Origin: Limnobaculum parvum
GTDB lineage: Bacteria; Pseudomonadota; Gammaproteobacteria; Enterobacterales; Enterobacteriaceae
Length of the DNA: 64,000 bases
Direction of reading: 5' to 3'
NCBI RefSeq assembly: GCF_003096015.2
Contig: NZ_CP029185.2
Coordinates: forward strand, 1,832,001 to 1,896,000
The notes beneath the pieces are model-generated. The model worked only from the letters and a program-made list of their open reading frames with translations. It was not told where the DNA came from and searched no databases. Numbering within the stretch: position 1 is the first letter of the stretch; every line of letters starts with the position of its first letter. Below, in pieces: positions 8,816 through 16,872 of this stretch. Both the position numbers and the translations under genes were made by a program.

Positions 8816-10189
8816 GTGCAGAACTATATCCGCGAAGCGCGTAATCTACTGGTTTTAGCCGTTCCAGTTATTGCAGCCCAATTTTCTCAAACTGCCATGG
8901 GTGTGGTTGATACCATCATGGCAGGAGACGTCAGCGCTACCGATATGGCCGCCGTGGCTGTCGGTACGTCTATCTGGTTGCCAGCCATTTTGTTTGGACA
9001 AGGGTTGCTAATGGCGCTGACACCGGTGGTGGCACAATTGAACGGTGCTGGCCGCAGAAAAGACATTGCGCATCAGGTAACTCAATCGGTATGGATGGCC
9101 CTCTTCATTTCGCTGTTTTTAATCGTGGTGCTGTATAACAGCCATTATGTTATACAGCATATGCAAAATATCGATGAGAAGTTGGCGGATATCACCATTC
9201 GTTATCTGCGTGCCATTATGTGGGGCGCTCCAGCCTATCTGTTATTTCAGGTTTACCGTAGTCAGTGCGATGGCTTATCGAAAACCAAGCCCAGTATGGT
9301 AATTGGGTTTATTGGTTTGCTGGTCAATATTCCGGTTAACTATGTGATGATTCATGGCAAGCTAGGCTTTCCCGCCATGGGAGGCGTGGGCTGTGGTATT
9401 GCTACGGCATCGGTATATTGGGTGATGTTTATTGGTATCAAGCTATACGTTCGTTCTGCCTGTTCCCAAAAAGATATTGTTCAATACAGTACCTATGAAA
9501 AGCCGTATATGCCTACCCTTAAACGATTGTTCAACCTCGGCCTACCGGTAGCCCTTGCGTTATTTTTTGAGGTGACCCTGTTTGCCGTCGTGGCATTGCT
9601 GGTTTCACCGTTGGGTGTTGTTTCCGTCGCCGGACACCAGATTGCACTCAATTTTAGCAGTCTAGTATTCGTTATTCCGCTGGCGCTAGGGGTAGCAACC
9701 TCCATTCGGGTTGGCTTTAAACTGGGGCAGAAAAAAGTTGATGAGGCTAAAGTAGCGTCTTATACCGGATTGATATTGGGCCTGAGTCTGGCGGCTATCA
9801 CGGCTCTGTTTACTGTGATTTTTCGCCATCAGATTGCATTGTTATATAACGATACCCCGGAAGTCGTGATGATGGCGACGCATTTGATGTTATTAGCCGC
9901 AGTGTATCAATGTTCTGACTCCATTCAGGTTATTGGTAGTGGGATCCTCCGTGGTTATAAAGATACCCGATCCATCTTCTATATTACCTTTATTGCTTAC
10001 TGGATTGTGGGACTGCCGGTTGGTTATTGTCTGGGGTTGACCGACTTATTGGTTCCCGCAATGGGGCCCGCTGGTTTCTGGATTGGGTTTATCATTGGTT
10101 TGAGCGCCGCTGCTGTTTTGATGATGCTGCGTATGCACTGGTTGCAAAAACAACCCATTGAGTTAATTTTATCGCGTTCTCAGCGCTAA
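8816..10189 (+). CDS. mdtK: MdtK (NorM-type) MATE multidrug/sodium antiporter
   Basis: A 457-residue inner-membrane protein of the MATE family with 12 predicted helices in two repeats. It has the same length as E. coli MdtK, and features such as AAQFSQTAMGVVDTIMAG and QCDGLSKTKPSM are typical. It exports cationic drugs, fluoroquinolones and dyes using an ion gradient. The start is GTG at 8816 with AAGG upstream, aligning with MQ.YI.EAR..L of the E. coli protein. Its position next to riboflavin synthase and before the valV-valW tRNAs follows E. coli; the intervening ydhQ is not present here. Confidence 0.95.
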   Translation: MQNYIREARNLLVLAVPVIAAQFSQTAMGVVDTIMAGDVSATDMAAVAVGTSIWLPAILFGQGLLMALTPVVAQLNGAGRRKDIAHQVTQSVWMALFISLFLIVVLYNSHYVIQHMQNIDEKLADITIRYLRAIMWGAPAYLLFQVYRSQCDGLSKTKPSMVIGFIGLLVNIPVNYVMIHGKLGFPAMGGVGCGIATASVYWVMFIGIKLYVRSACSQKDIVQYSTYEKPYMPTLKRLFNLGLPVALALFFEVTLFAVVALLVSPLGVVSVAGHQIALNFSSLVFVIPLALGVATSIRVGFKLGQKKVDEAKVASYTGLILGLSLAAITALFTVIFRHQIALLYNDTPEVVMMATHLMLLAAVYQCSDSIQVIGSGILRGYKDTRSIFYITFIAYWIVGLPVGYCLGLTDLLVPAMGPAGFWIGFIIGLSAAAVLMMLRMHWLQKQPIELILSRSQR

Positions 10190-10196
10190 TCACTTC

Positions 10197-10232
10197 TCAG
10201 GCAGTCTGTTGGATAAAAAAGAGGCTGCCTGA
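10197..10232 (+). terminator. Hairpin after mdtK
   Basis: TCAGGCAG (10197-10204) pairs with CTGCCTGA (10225-10232) right after the mdtK stop. No clear U-run follows, so intrinsic termination is uncertain. Confidence 0.4.
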
Positions 10233-10356
10233 ACAGTAAGTCGCCAATTAGTGATGTCAGCATAAGAAAATCGCTTTTTCTCCTTGCCAGTGAGCCACTT
10301 CATCGTTAATATTCGTGCGCGTCGTTAACGCAATAGGCTTTAATGATACATAATAT

Positions 10357-10433
10357 GCGTCCGTAGCTCAGTTGGTTAGAGCACCACCTTGACATGGTGG
10401 GGGTCGGTGGTTCGAGTCCACTCGGACGCACCA
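10357..10433 (+). tRNA. valV: tRNA-Val (anticodon GAC)
   Basis: A 77-base cloverleaf with acceptor GCGTCCG/CGGACGC, D-loop AGCTCAGTTGGTTAGAGC, anticodon loop CTTGACATG, T-loop GGTTCGAGTCC and an encoded CCA end. It is the first of two adjacent valine tRNAs, matching the E. coli valV-valW pair next to pykF. Confidence 0.97.
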
Positions 10434-10450
10434 GATATTTCAGTATCTGG
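10431..10450 (+). other. Hairpin in the spacer between the two tRNA-Val genes
   Basis: CCAGATA pairs with TATCTGG around a six-base loop. The 5' arm includes the CCA end of the first tRNA, so this structure could influence precursor processing. Confidence 0.4.
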
Positions 10451-10459
10451 TATTTCAAA

Positions 10460-10536
10460 GCGCCCTTAGCTCAGTTGGTTAGAGCGCCACCTTGACATGG
10501 TGGAGGTCGGTGATTCGAGTTCACTAGGGCGCACCA
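10460..10536 (+). tRNA. valW: tRNA-Val (anticodon GAC)
   Basis: A 77-base cloverleaf with acceptor GCGCCCT/AGGGCGC, anticodon loop CTTGACATG, T-loop GATTCGAGTTC and encoded CCA. It is 26 bases after the first copy and probably in the same transcript. The acceptor stem differs from its neighbour but the anticodon is identical. Confidence 0.97.
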
Positions 10537-10876
10537 TTTCTTTATCTCTTTATCTCCCACACACCTCCTGTTTCCGGCCTTTTTGTACGTTCTCACTAAA
10601 TTTAGCTGCTTATTACATTATTTTTTCGACAATTATCCATTTTCTTCTGGTGCATTTCCCCTTTATAATAGGCAAAATAGTTAGTTGAAAGGTTTCAGCA
10701 GATGAGCAAACCGCAGTTTCTTCGGTATCAAAGATGATTTCTGTCTACAGACTGGCGATATTGCCTATGTTTCGCAATACTGAAAGTAACCTGATTACGC
10801 GTGTATTTTTTTCTGAAGCCTCAATAGCAGGCTCTCGTTTTCTTTCCACACAAAAATATCGGTAAAAATTATCATC
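10537..10876 (+). promoter_or_regulatory. pykF upstream regulatory region
   Basis: This 340-base non-coding region precedes pykF. It contains a TATAAT element at 10664-10669 and, about 16 bases later, a Cra-like operator. I could not place a convincing -35 box. Short ORFs here look spurious. Confidence 0.5.
10685..10699 (-). promoter_or_regulatory. Candidate Cra (FruR) operator upstream of pykF
   Basis: The minus-strand sequence GCTGAAACCTTTCAA closely fits the Cra consensus (GCTGAAWCGNTTMA type). It lies just downstream of a TATAAT box, a position suited to repression. Cra represses pykF in E. coli, which makes the site plausible. The match was made by eye only. Confidence 0.55.
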
Positions 10877-12289
10877 ATGAAAAAGACTAAAATTGTATGT
10901 ACCATCGGTCCGAAAACTGAATCAGAAGAAGTTTTGGGTAAGCTGCTAAATGCAGGTATGAATGTAATGCGTTTGAACTTTTCTCATGGTGACTATAATG
11001 AGCACGGACAACGTATTTCCAACCTGCGCGCAGTACTGGCGAGAACCGGTCAAAAAGCAGCAATCCTTCTAGATACCAAAGGCCCAGAAATCCGCACAAT
11101 GAAACTGGAAGGTGGTAGTGATGCTCCTCTGGTTGCGGGTCAAACTTTCATCTTTACTACTGACCAAAGCGTTATTGGTAATAGTGAGCGTGTTGCTGTG
11201 ACCTACACGGGTTTTGCAGAAGACTTGAAAGTTGGCAATACCGTACTGGTTGACGATGGCTTAATTGGTATGGAAGTTATCGAAGTCCGAGCGAAAGAAA
11301 TTGTGTGTAAAGTACTGAACAGCGGCGATTTGGGTGAAAACAAGGGTATTAACCTGCCAAACGTATCCATTCAACTGCCTGCCCTGTCAGAAAAAGACAA
11401 AAAAGACTTAGTATTTGGCTGTGAGCAAAACGTTGATTTCGTTGCTGCCTCTTTTATTCGTAAGCGTTCAGACGTACTGGATATTCGTGAACATTTAAAA
11501 GCAAACGGTGGTGAGCACATTCAAATCATCTCCAAAATTGAAAACCAAGAAGGCCTGAACAACTTCGATGAAATTCTCGAAGCGTCTGATGGCATCATGG
11601 TGGCTCGCGGTGACCTTGGCGTTGAAATCCCAGTTGAAGAAGTTATCTTTGCTCAGAAAATGATGATCGAGAAGTGTAACCAAGCGCGTAAAGTGGTTAT
11701 CACTGCAACTCAAATGCTAGACTCAATGATCAAAAACCCTCGCCCTACTCGCGCTGAAGCCGGTGACGTTGCTAACGCCATTCTGGACGGTACTGATGCC
11801 GTTATGCTGTCCGGTGAGAGTGCTAAGGGTAAATACCCACTGGAATCCGTTACTATCATGGCCACCATTTGCGATCGTACCGATCGTGTGATGCCATGTC
11901 GCGTAGACAAACTGACCTCTTCCGGTAAATTACGTATTACTGAAGCGGTATGTCGTGGCGCAGTAGAAACTTCAGAGAAGCTGGATGCCGTACTGATTGT
12001 TGTTGCGACTCAAGGTGGTAAATCAGCTAAAGCTATCCGTAAATACTTCCCTACAGCACCTATTCTAGCGCTAACCACCAATGAAACGACCGCTCGTCAG
12101 TTAGTTCTGACCAAAGGCGTTACGGCTCAAGTGGTTAAAGAAATCGCCTCTACTGATGATTTCTACCGTATTGGCAAAGAAATGGCGTTAACCAGCGGAT
12201 TGGCACAGAAGAATGATATTATTGTAATGGTATCTGGCGCACTGGTTGCCAGCGGCACGACAAATACGGCTTCTGTACATATTCTTTAA
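10877..12289 (+). CDS. pykF: Pyruvate kinase I (fructose-1,6-bisphosphate activated)
   Basis: Converts phosphoenolpyruvate and ADP to pyruvate and ATP as the last glycolytic step. The 470 residues match E. coli PykF in length. Visible are the N-terminal MKKTKIVCTIGPKTES, the active-site stretch IQIISKIENQEGLNNFDEIL with the catalytic Lys, MVARGDLGVEIPVEEV, and the allosteric C-terminal domain ending TNTASVHIL. The gene lies upstream of lpp as in E. coli. Regulation by Cra is likely from the operator-like site in the leader. A strong intrinsic terminator follows. Confidence 0.97.
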   Translation: MKKTKIVCTIGPKTESEEVLGKLLNAGMNVMRLNFSHGDYNEHGQRISNLRAVLARTGQKAAILLDTKGPEIRTMKLEGGSDAPLVAGQTFIFTTDQSVIGNSERVAVTYTGFAEDLKVGNTVLVDDGLIGMEVIEVRAKEIVCKVLNSGDLGENKGINLPNVSIQLPALSEKDKKDLVFGCEQNVDFVAASFIRKRSDVLDIREHLKANGGEHIQIISKIENQEGLNNFDEILEASDGIMVARGDLGVEIPVEEVIFAQKMMIEKCNQARKVVITATQMLDSMIKNPRPTRAEAGDVANAILDGTDAVMLSGESAKGKYPLESVTIMATICDRTDRVMPCRVDKLTSSGKLRITEAVCRGAVETSEKLDAVLIVVATQGGKSAKAIRKYFPTAPILALTTNETTARQLVLTKGVTAQVVKEIASTDDFYRIGKEMALTSGLAQKNDIIVMVSGALVASGTTNTASVHIL

Positions 12290-12309
12290 CAACTCTTGTA
12301 ACATTAAGA

Positions 12310-12338
12310 CGCCATCTAACTCAGATGGCGTTTTTTTT
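12310..12338 (+). terminator. pykF intrinsic terminator
   Basis: CGCCATCT pairs with AGATGGCG around a five-base loop and is followed by eight T residues, a textbook rho-independent terminator. Confidence 0.93.
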
Positions 12339-12659
12339 CGTCTGTTTTAAGGCTAAACCTACAATCAGAATTATTGGCTAATTGTACTATTCTTTTTATC
12401 CAAAAATAGATAATGGTGTATAAAAACACAGGCTTATTTCCCTCACTTATCGTTAGATAAATTTTTCACCACCACACGTTACCTTTTTTTAGTAGCGTAA
12501 AATCCTTTTTTTCGCAAATAATAATTTGTTTTGACTATTCTTTAACCAAATAAGCAAAATAGTTTGCGAGAAGTTAAAAAATTATTCTCATTCCGAAAAA
12601 GTTTGTGTAATACTTATCGGGCTACATGCAAAAAGTTAATTCAAATTGAGGGTGTAAAT
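12339..12659 (+). promoter_or_regulatory. lpp promoter and 5' leader
   Basis: The segment GTTTGTGTAATACTT (-10 TAATAC at 12608-12613) followed by GCTACATG at 12621 closely resembles the E. coli lpp promoter and transcript start. The leader keeps the GAGGGT Shine-Dalgarno region before the ATG at 12660. Upstream sequence is very AT-rich, consistent with a strong promoter with UP-like elements. The -35 hexamer is poor, as in E. coli. Confidence 0.75.
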
Positions 12660-12872
12660 ATGAACCGTACTAAAGTGGTACTGGGTGCTGTAATTTTAAG
12701 TGCTACTCTGTTAGCTGGCTGTGCAAAAAGCACTGACACTTCAACTAACAGCAAGCTGACTCAACTGATCAGCGATGTTGCTGCTTTACGTTCAGATGTA
12801 CAAGTTGCTAAAGATGAAGCAGCTCGTGCTAACCAACGTTTAGACAACATGACTCGTTCTTACAAGAAATAA
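12660..12872 (+). CDS. lpp: Major outer membrane (Braun) lipoprotein Lpp, shortened coiled coil
   Basis: A 70-residue precursor with a lipoprotein signal (VVLGAVILSATLLAGC, lipidated Cys21). The mature 50-residue chain ends in Lys for attachment to peptidoglycan. The C-terminal part (RSDVQVAKDEAARANQRLDN) is nearly identical to E. coli Lpp, which is 78 residues. Aligned at NSKLTQLISDV and ALRSDV, the chain lacks exactly 14 coiled-coil residues, two heptads, while the linker after the cysteine is six residues longer. Lpp trimers set the distance between outer membrane and cell wall, so this may alter periplasm width. The ATG at 12660 is chosen by the signal peptide and GAGGGT upstream; a longer in-frame ORF has no support. 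Confidence 0.95.
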   Translation: MNRTKVVLGAVILSATLLAGCAKSTDTSTNSKLTQLISDVAALRSDVQVAKDEAARANQRLDNMTRSYKK

Positions 12873-12889
12873 TATTTCTCGTAAGGGAA

Positions 12890-12918
12890 AATGGCGCACT
12901 TAAGTGCGCCATTTTTTT
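12890..12918 (+). terminator. lpp intrinsic terminator
   Basis: A perfect palindrome, ATGGCGCACTTAAGTGCGCCAT, is followed by a run of T residues, as expected for the highly transcribed lpp. Confidence 0.93.
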
Positions 12919-13268
12919 ATCAGTAATAATCCGTCACTGTTCTATAACTTTTCTTTTTATTTATCTGCCCCGCCTATCCTAAACTGTCCACTTTTATTCA
13001 GTTATTCGCTAATGCCAATAATAAGCGCCTATGGCTCATTCTAAGCTTAGTATAAAAAAACAAGATCGGCGTGGGGGTTAACAATAAAAATGCCTCAAAT
13101 TGACACTCAAGCGATTATTTATCGAAATAACATATCAGTACTGAAAAAAATTTAAGGAAGAGAAAAATAATTAAGAGGGAAGCTAAAGGAAAACATTATG
13201 GCAGGAAATCTTATTAAAGCAGTGGGAGTATTTCCCCACTGCTTTATGTATAGCTATCGTTAGGGATA
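12919..13268. other. lpp-ldtE convergent intergenic region with a possible 21-codon ORF
   Basis: The gap is larger than two convergent genes need. A purine-rich stretch from about 13150 leads to AAAGGA, then ATG at 13198 opening a 21-codon ORF that stops at 13261-13263. Inside it is an 11-bp inverted repeat (AAAGCAGTGGG at 13216-13226 with CCCACTGCTTT at 13235-13245) that may instead be the ldtE terminator read from the other strand. No promoter was identified with confidence. Confidence 0.4.
13216..13245. terminator. Hairpin downstream of ldtE
   Basis: AAAGCAGTGGG pairs with CCCACTGCTTT around an eight-base loop just beyond the ldtE stop. The minus strand lacks a long U-run, so the terminator role is moderate in confidence. 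Confidence 0.5.
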
Positions 13269-14192
13269 TTAATGATTCACTAACAGTGGCAATCCAGAAC
13301 GACGCTCAATTTCAGCATTCACTCGGGAAGCATCCGTTGACGGATTATTAATAAATGTTGCAATGCTTGGGTGAATATCAATTGGCTTAGTCTGCGGATT
13401 GTCGTTTTCAGACTTTGATAATGGCTGATGAATTTCGACATAACGAGAACCATCAGGCTCTGTCGTTGCTTTAATCGGCTCATTGATCACCTGAACCCGA
13501 GTTCCCACCGGGACCGTGTTAAACAACTCTTCAATATCGTTAGGACGCAAACGGATACAACCTGAGCTAACACGCATACCAATACCAAAATCCGCATTAG
13601 TACCATGAATCAGATAAGTACCGCCCGCAGCAGCCATACGTAAGGCGAACAATCCCATTGGATTTTCAGGGCCTGCTGGAACCATTGCCGGTAAAGTAAT
13701 ACCTTCTGCCGCATAATTCTTACGGATATTGGCTGTTGGTGTCCAGGTCGGATTGGCCTTTCTTTCAACAATGGTCGTGGTCATTACTGGCGTATCACGA
13801 CCCAGTTGACCAATACCAATTGGATAAACGATAACGGTATTTTTGCCTTTCGGATAGTAGTAAAGACGAAGTTCCGACAGGTTAATAACAATACCATCGC
13901 GCGGCGTATCCGGCAGGATCATTTGTAGCGGAAGAATTAATTCTGAACCCGCTTTTGGCAACAGTGGATCAACGTCCGGATTTGCTTCCAGCATAGCAAT
14001 CAGGCCAATTTGATAATCTGAGGCGATTCGTTCCAGTGAGCGCCCGTCATTCGGAACAATCAATACCCTATTCTCACCAATTAAACGGCTATTAGACGGT
14101 GGTAACGGGTATTCCATAGCTTGAGCCACTGAAAAATGACCAACGAACAATATAGCCAGTACAGCCTTACAAACTGCAAAAACACGGTTCAT
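13269..14192 (-). CDS. ldtE: L,D-transpeptidase, LdtE (YnhG) type
   Basis: A periplasmic YkuD-family enzyme that forms 3-3 peptidoglycan cross-links or joins Lpp to the wall. The 307-residue precursor has a signal peptide ending AQA (about residue 25) and a LysM-like segment (VPNDGRSLERIASDYQIGL). The YkuD domain has YLIHGTNADFGIGM and the catalytic motif SSGCIRLRPNDIEELF. It aligns best with E. coli YnhG and the lpp-adjacent position is the same. The exact reaction cannot be told from sequence: in E. coli LdtA/B/C attach Lpp, whereas LdtD/E cross-link. An AGGA Shine-Dalgarno supports the ATG at 14192. Confidence 0.9.
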   Translation of the reverse strand: MNRVFAVCKAVLAILFVGHFSVAQAMEYPLPPSNSRLIGENRVLIVPNDGRSLERIASDYQIGLIAMLEANPDVDPLLPKAGSELILPLQMILPDTPRDGIVINLSELRLYYYPKGKNTVIVYPIGIGQLGRDTPVMTTTIVERKANPTWTPTANIRKNYAAEGITLPAMVPAGPENPMGLFALRMAAAGGTYLIHGTNADFGIGMRVSSGCIRLRPNDIEELFNTVPVGTRVQVINEPIKATTEPDGSRYVEIHQPLSKSENDNPQTKPIDIHPSIATFINNPSTDASRVNAEIERRSGLPLLVNH

Positions 14193-14549
14193 TCTTAATT
14201 CCTAAACTTCAGCTTTATATCAGTTAAATTTGTCTGGTTTACCGCAGACGAGGTAACCATCAGTTTACATCTATCAACAGCTATTATGAATCAAAACAGA
14301 TCATACATATAGAGATGCTACCTGTTGTACGGTAAAAAATAATCAATTTTTTTGCCTATTAGCACAATTGAATACCGGAGGATTCAGCTTGAAGCATCTA
14401 ATTGCATTGATTTAAAGAGAAAAAAAACAAGAGATAGAGGGTGTGATCAATTGATGGCAAGACTAATTTATTTTGAGATATCCAAAAGTGTTTTGTTGGA
14501 CTAAGATAACTTAATTGTTAATTTAAAGTAACATTCACTGGAGGCAGTT
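14193..14549. other. ldtE-tpx divergent intergenic region
   Basis: A 357-base AT-rich region between divergent genes that should hold both promoters. The tpx start has a good GGAGG Shine-Dalgarno. One imperfect TyrR-like or FNR-like match was considered and not accepted. I see no further structure. Confidence 0.4.
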
Positions 14550-15053
14550 ATGACTCAAACCGTACAAATGAAAGGCAATCCGGTATCCGTTGCCGGGCAA
14601 TTACCCAAAGCGGGTGACAGCGCAAAAGCATTCACTCTGGTCGCAAAAGATCTCTCTGATGTCACATTAAGTACCTATGCCGGCAAACGTAAGGTACTGA
14701 ATATATTTCCAAGTGTGGATACTTCTGTTTGTGCTACGTCGGTCAGAACGTTTAACCAACGCGTGGGTGATACCAACAATACGGTTGTGCTATGTATCTC
14801 CGCCGATCTGCCTTTTGCTCAGGCACGTTTTTGTGGGGCTGAAGGTTTAGACCATGTTGTTACCCTGTCTACATTCCGTAATCCTGAGTTTAAACAAAAT
14901 TATGGTATTGATATTCAGGATGGTCCATTGAAAGGTTTAACCACTCGTGCTGTGGTGGTACTGGATGCTAACGATAAAGTGGTTTACAGCGAACTGGTTA
15001 AAGAGATCTCTACTGAACCAAACTATGATGCTGCGCTAGCCGCACTGAAATAG
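14550..15053 (+). CDS. tpx: Thiol peroxidase (Tpx), atypical 2-Cys peroxiredoxin
   Basis: Reduces hydrogen and alkyl hydroperoxides using thioredoxin. The 167 residues match E. coli Tpx (168). The peroxidatic cysteine is Cys61 in FPSVDTSVCATSV and the resolving cysteine is Cys95 in QARFCGAEG. ISADLPFA and LSTFRNPEF are further family landmarks. GGAGG lies seven bases before the ATG. tpx is convergent with tyrR, with a shared hairpin terminator, as in E. coli. Confidence 0.97.
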   Translation: MTQTVQMKGNPVSVAGQLPKAGDSAKAFTLVAKDLSDVTLSTYAGKRKVLNIFPSVDTSVCATSVRTFNQRVGDTNNTVVLCISADLPFAQARFCGAEGLDHVVTLSTFRNPEFKQNYGIDIQDGPLKGLTTRAVVVLDANDKVVYSELVKEISTEPNYDAALAALK

Positions 15054-15082
15054 TTGCACCCTATTAAACAAATTGAATAATA

Positions 15083-15103
15083 AAGGGAGCCATTGGCTCC
15101 CTT
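15083..15103. terminator. Terminator between convergent tpx and tyrR
   Basis: The near-perfect palindrome AAGGGAGCCATTGGCTCCCTT lies between the two stops and is followed by T-rich sequence on the plus strand. Confidence 0.8.
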
Positions 15104-15127
15104 CTGTTTTATTGGCTTTCAGTTTAC

Positions 15128-16708
15128 TTATTCATTATCGATAGCTTCTGCATTTTCAGCAGAACGTGATGGTTGGCTTAAACCATATTCTCTAAGCTTA
15201 TTCGCAATCGCCGTGTGGGATACGCCTAACCGTTTAGCCAGCTTACGAGTACTTGGGTAGCTGCTGTACAGTTGAGTTAATACTGAACATTCGAATCGTT
15301 TACATATCTCATCTAGGCTGCCATCCATAACATTATTATTCAGCATCATTTCAGCAGATACTTCAGGTAATACAATATCTTTGACCTGTAATTCATTACC
15401 TTCCAACTGAGTAAAACTTCGATAAAGAATATTCTTCAGTTGTCTGACATTGCCCGGCCAGCCGTATTGAGTTAACAGCGGTGTTAAATCCGGTGCCAGC
15501 TTAGGGCGATGAACACCAAGTTGATCGGCGAACAGCGTGATAAATTGCTCAGCCAGCGGCATGATGTCGGAAACGCGTTCTTTTAACGGAGGGATAGTCA
15601 AAGTCAGTACGTTCAGACGGTAATAGAGGTCTTCTCTAAACATCCCCTGACTGACCAAATTAAACAGACTTTTTTGAGTCGCGCAAATCACGCGAACATC
15701 CACATACACTTCCTGATCTTCACCCACTCGCCGGAAGGTGCCATCATTTAGAAAGCGTAATAATTTTGCCTGCATGGTTGGCGACATTTCACTGATGTTA
15801 TCTAGCAGAACTGAACCACCATTTGCTTGTTCAAAGAATCCTTTCTTGCTTTCAACTTGTGCACTTCCACCATGACCGAACAGCTCACTTTCCACCACAT
15901 CATCAGGCAAAGAGGCACAATTAATCGCCAGAAAAGGCTTATCTCGGCGAGCGCTGCGAACATGGCAAGCTTGAGCCAAAATATCTTTACCGGTTCCAGT
16001 ATCACCAATAATCAGTAGAGGTACATCCAGCATGGCTAACTTATTGGCCTGTTCAATCAACAATTTCATTTTGCTGCTAATGGCAACGATATGACCAAAT
16101 GCATGATTATCAGCAACGTTCTTATTCTGTAGTTGGCGCCCAATTCTGGCCGCTGACTTCAGAACAATGACTGCTCCTGTCACCTCTTTCGGTTGCTGTT
16201 CATCATCACTCTGGTTGATAGGTGTGATATCCATCAGGTAATCCTGACCGCGAATAATCGCACGCTCCGAATGAGGTACAATATTTTCACCTTCCAGATG
16301 ACGGAGGAAGTTGTAGCCACTTAACAAGCTAGACGCTGTCTGAGTCAGTATTTTTTCCTCAGATAGCCCAAACAGCATTAGTGCGGCATGGTTAGCCAAG
16401 TCGATTCGCCCTTTCAAATCGATAGAAATCACTGGTTCTGGCAGAGACTCCAACAGCGCTCTCAATGCGTGTAAGCGCTGTTCTGAAGGCATATAAGAAA
16501 CTGTACGGACATCGATCACGCCGGCGATCCGCCGAATGTTCACCATTAATGCACTAAATACATCAAAATCAATAGAAGAAAAATTAAGATAGATCTTGCC
16601 GCTGACATCGATTTCGATGCCCCGTAGATCAAGATTGCGGGCAACCAGCAAATCAAGTAGTTCACGGGTTAATCCCAGACGATCTTCGCAGAGGACTTCA
16701 AGACGCAT
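15128..16708 (-). CDS. tyrR: TyrR, aromatic amino acid-responsive transcriptional regulator
   Basis: A 526-residue cytosolic DNA-binding protein that in E. coli controls aroF, tyrP, aroP, mtr and related genes in response to Tyr, Phe and Trp with ATP. Domains in order are ACT (residues 1-70), PAS (about 80-180), AAA+ ATPase with Walker A GDTGTGKD at 235-242, and a C-terminal Fis-like helix-turn-helix (KLAKRLGVSHTAIANKL). The sigma-54 contact motif GAFTGA is absent: the loop reads FGHGGSAQVESKKG. This fits TyrR acting with sigma-70. It is longer than E. coli TyrR (513), mainly at the C-terminus. The gap to ycjF is 164 bases, so it probably has its own promoter. Confidence 0.96.
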   Translation of the reverse strand: MRLEVLCEDRLGLTRELLDLLVARNLDLRGIEIDVSGKIYLNFSSIDFDVFSALMVNIRRIAGVIDVRTVSYMPSEQRLHALRALLESLPEPVISIDLKGRIDLANHAALMLFGLSEEKILTQTASSLLSGYNFLRHLEGENIVPHSERAIIRGQDYLMDITPINQSDDEQQPKEVTGAVIVLKSAARIGRQLQNKNVADNHAFGHIVAISSKMKLLIEQANKLAMLDVPLLIIGDTGTGKDILAQACHVRSARRDKPFLAINCASLPDDVVESELFGHGGSAQVESKKGFFEQANGGSVLLDNISEMSPTMQAKLLRFLNDGTFRRVGEDQEVYVDVRVICATQKSLFNLVSQGMFREDLYYRLNVLTLTIPPLKERVSDIMPLAEQFITLFADQLGVHRPKLAPDLTPLLTQYGWPGNVRQLKNILYRSFTQLEGNELQVKDIVLPEVSAEMMLNNNVMDGSLDEICKRFECSVLTQLYSSYPSTRKLAKRLGVSHTAIANKLREYGLSQPSRSAENAEAIDNE

Positions 16709-16872
16709 TGTGAATAGCCTTGTTTAACGAGCGTGCTGTAATGGTTGTTGCCCCTATCATACCCGCTGTCCCCGTTCAGATGAAGAGACGTGTCACAAAA
16801 AGTTGACAGATCAGACGGAAACTCATTGGAGACACCCCGTCATCACTGCTTTTTGTCTCTAAACACACGCTC

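Noticed and set aside
10497..10688. 63-residue ORF overlapping the second tRNA-Val
   Set aside because: It begins inside a tRNA gene and covers the pykF control region; low-complexity hydrophobic translation.
14243..14274. TGTAAA-N6-GTTACC near ldtE as a TyrR box
   Set aside because: The second half matches only four of six bases, and neither ldtE nor tpx is a known TyrR target.
15128..16708. tyrR as a sigma-54 activator
   Set aside because: The AAA+ domain lacks the GAFTGA motif, as in E. coli TyrR, which works with sigma-70.
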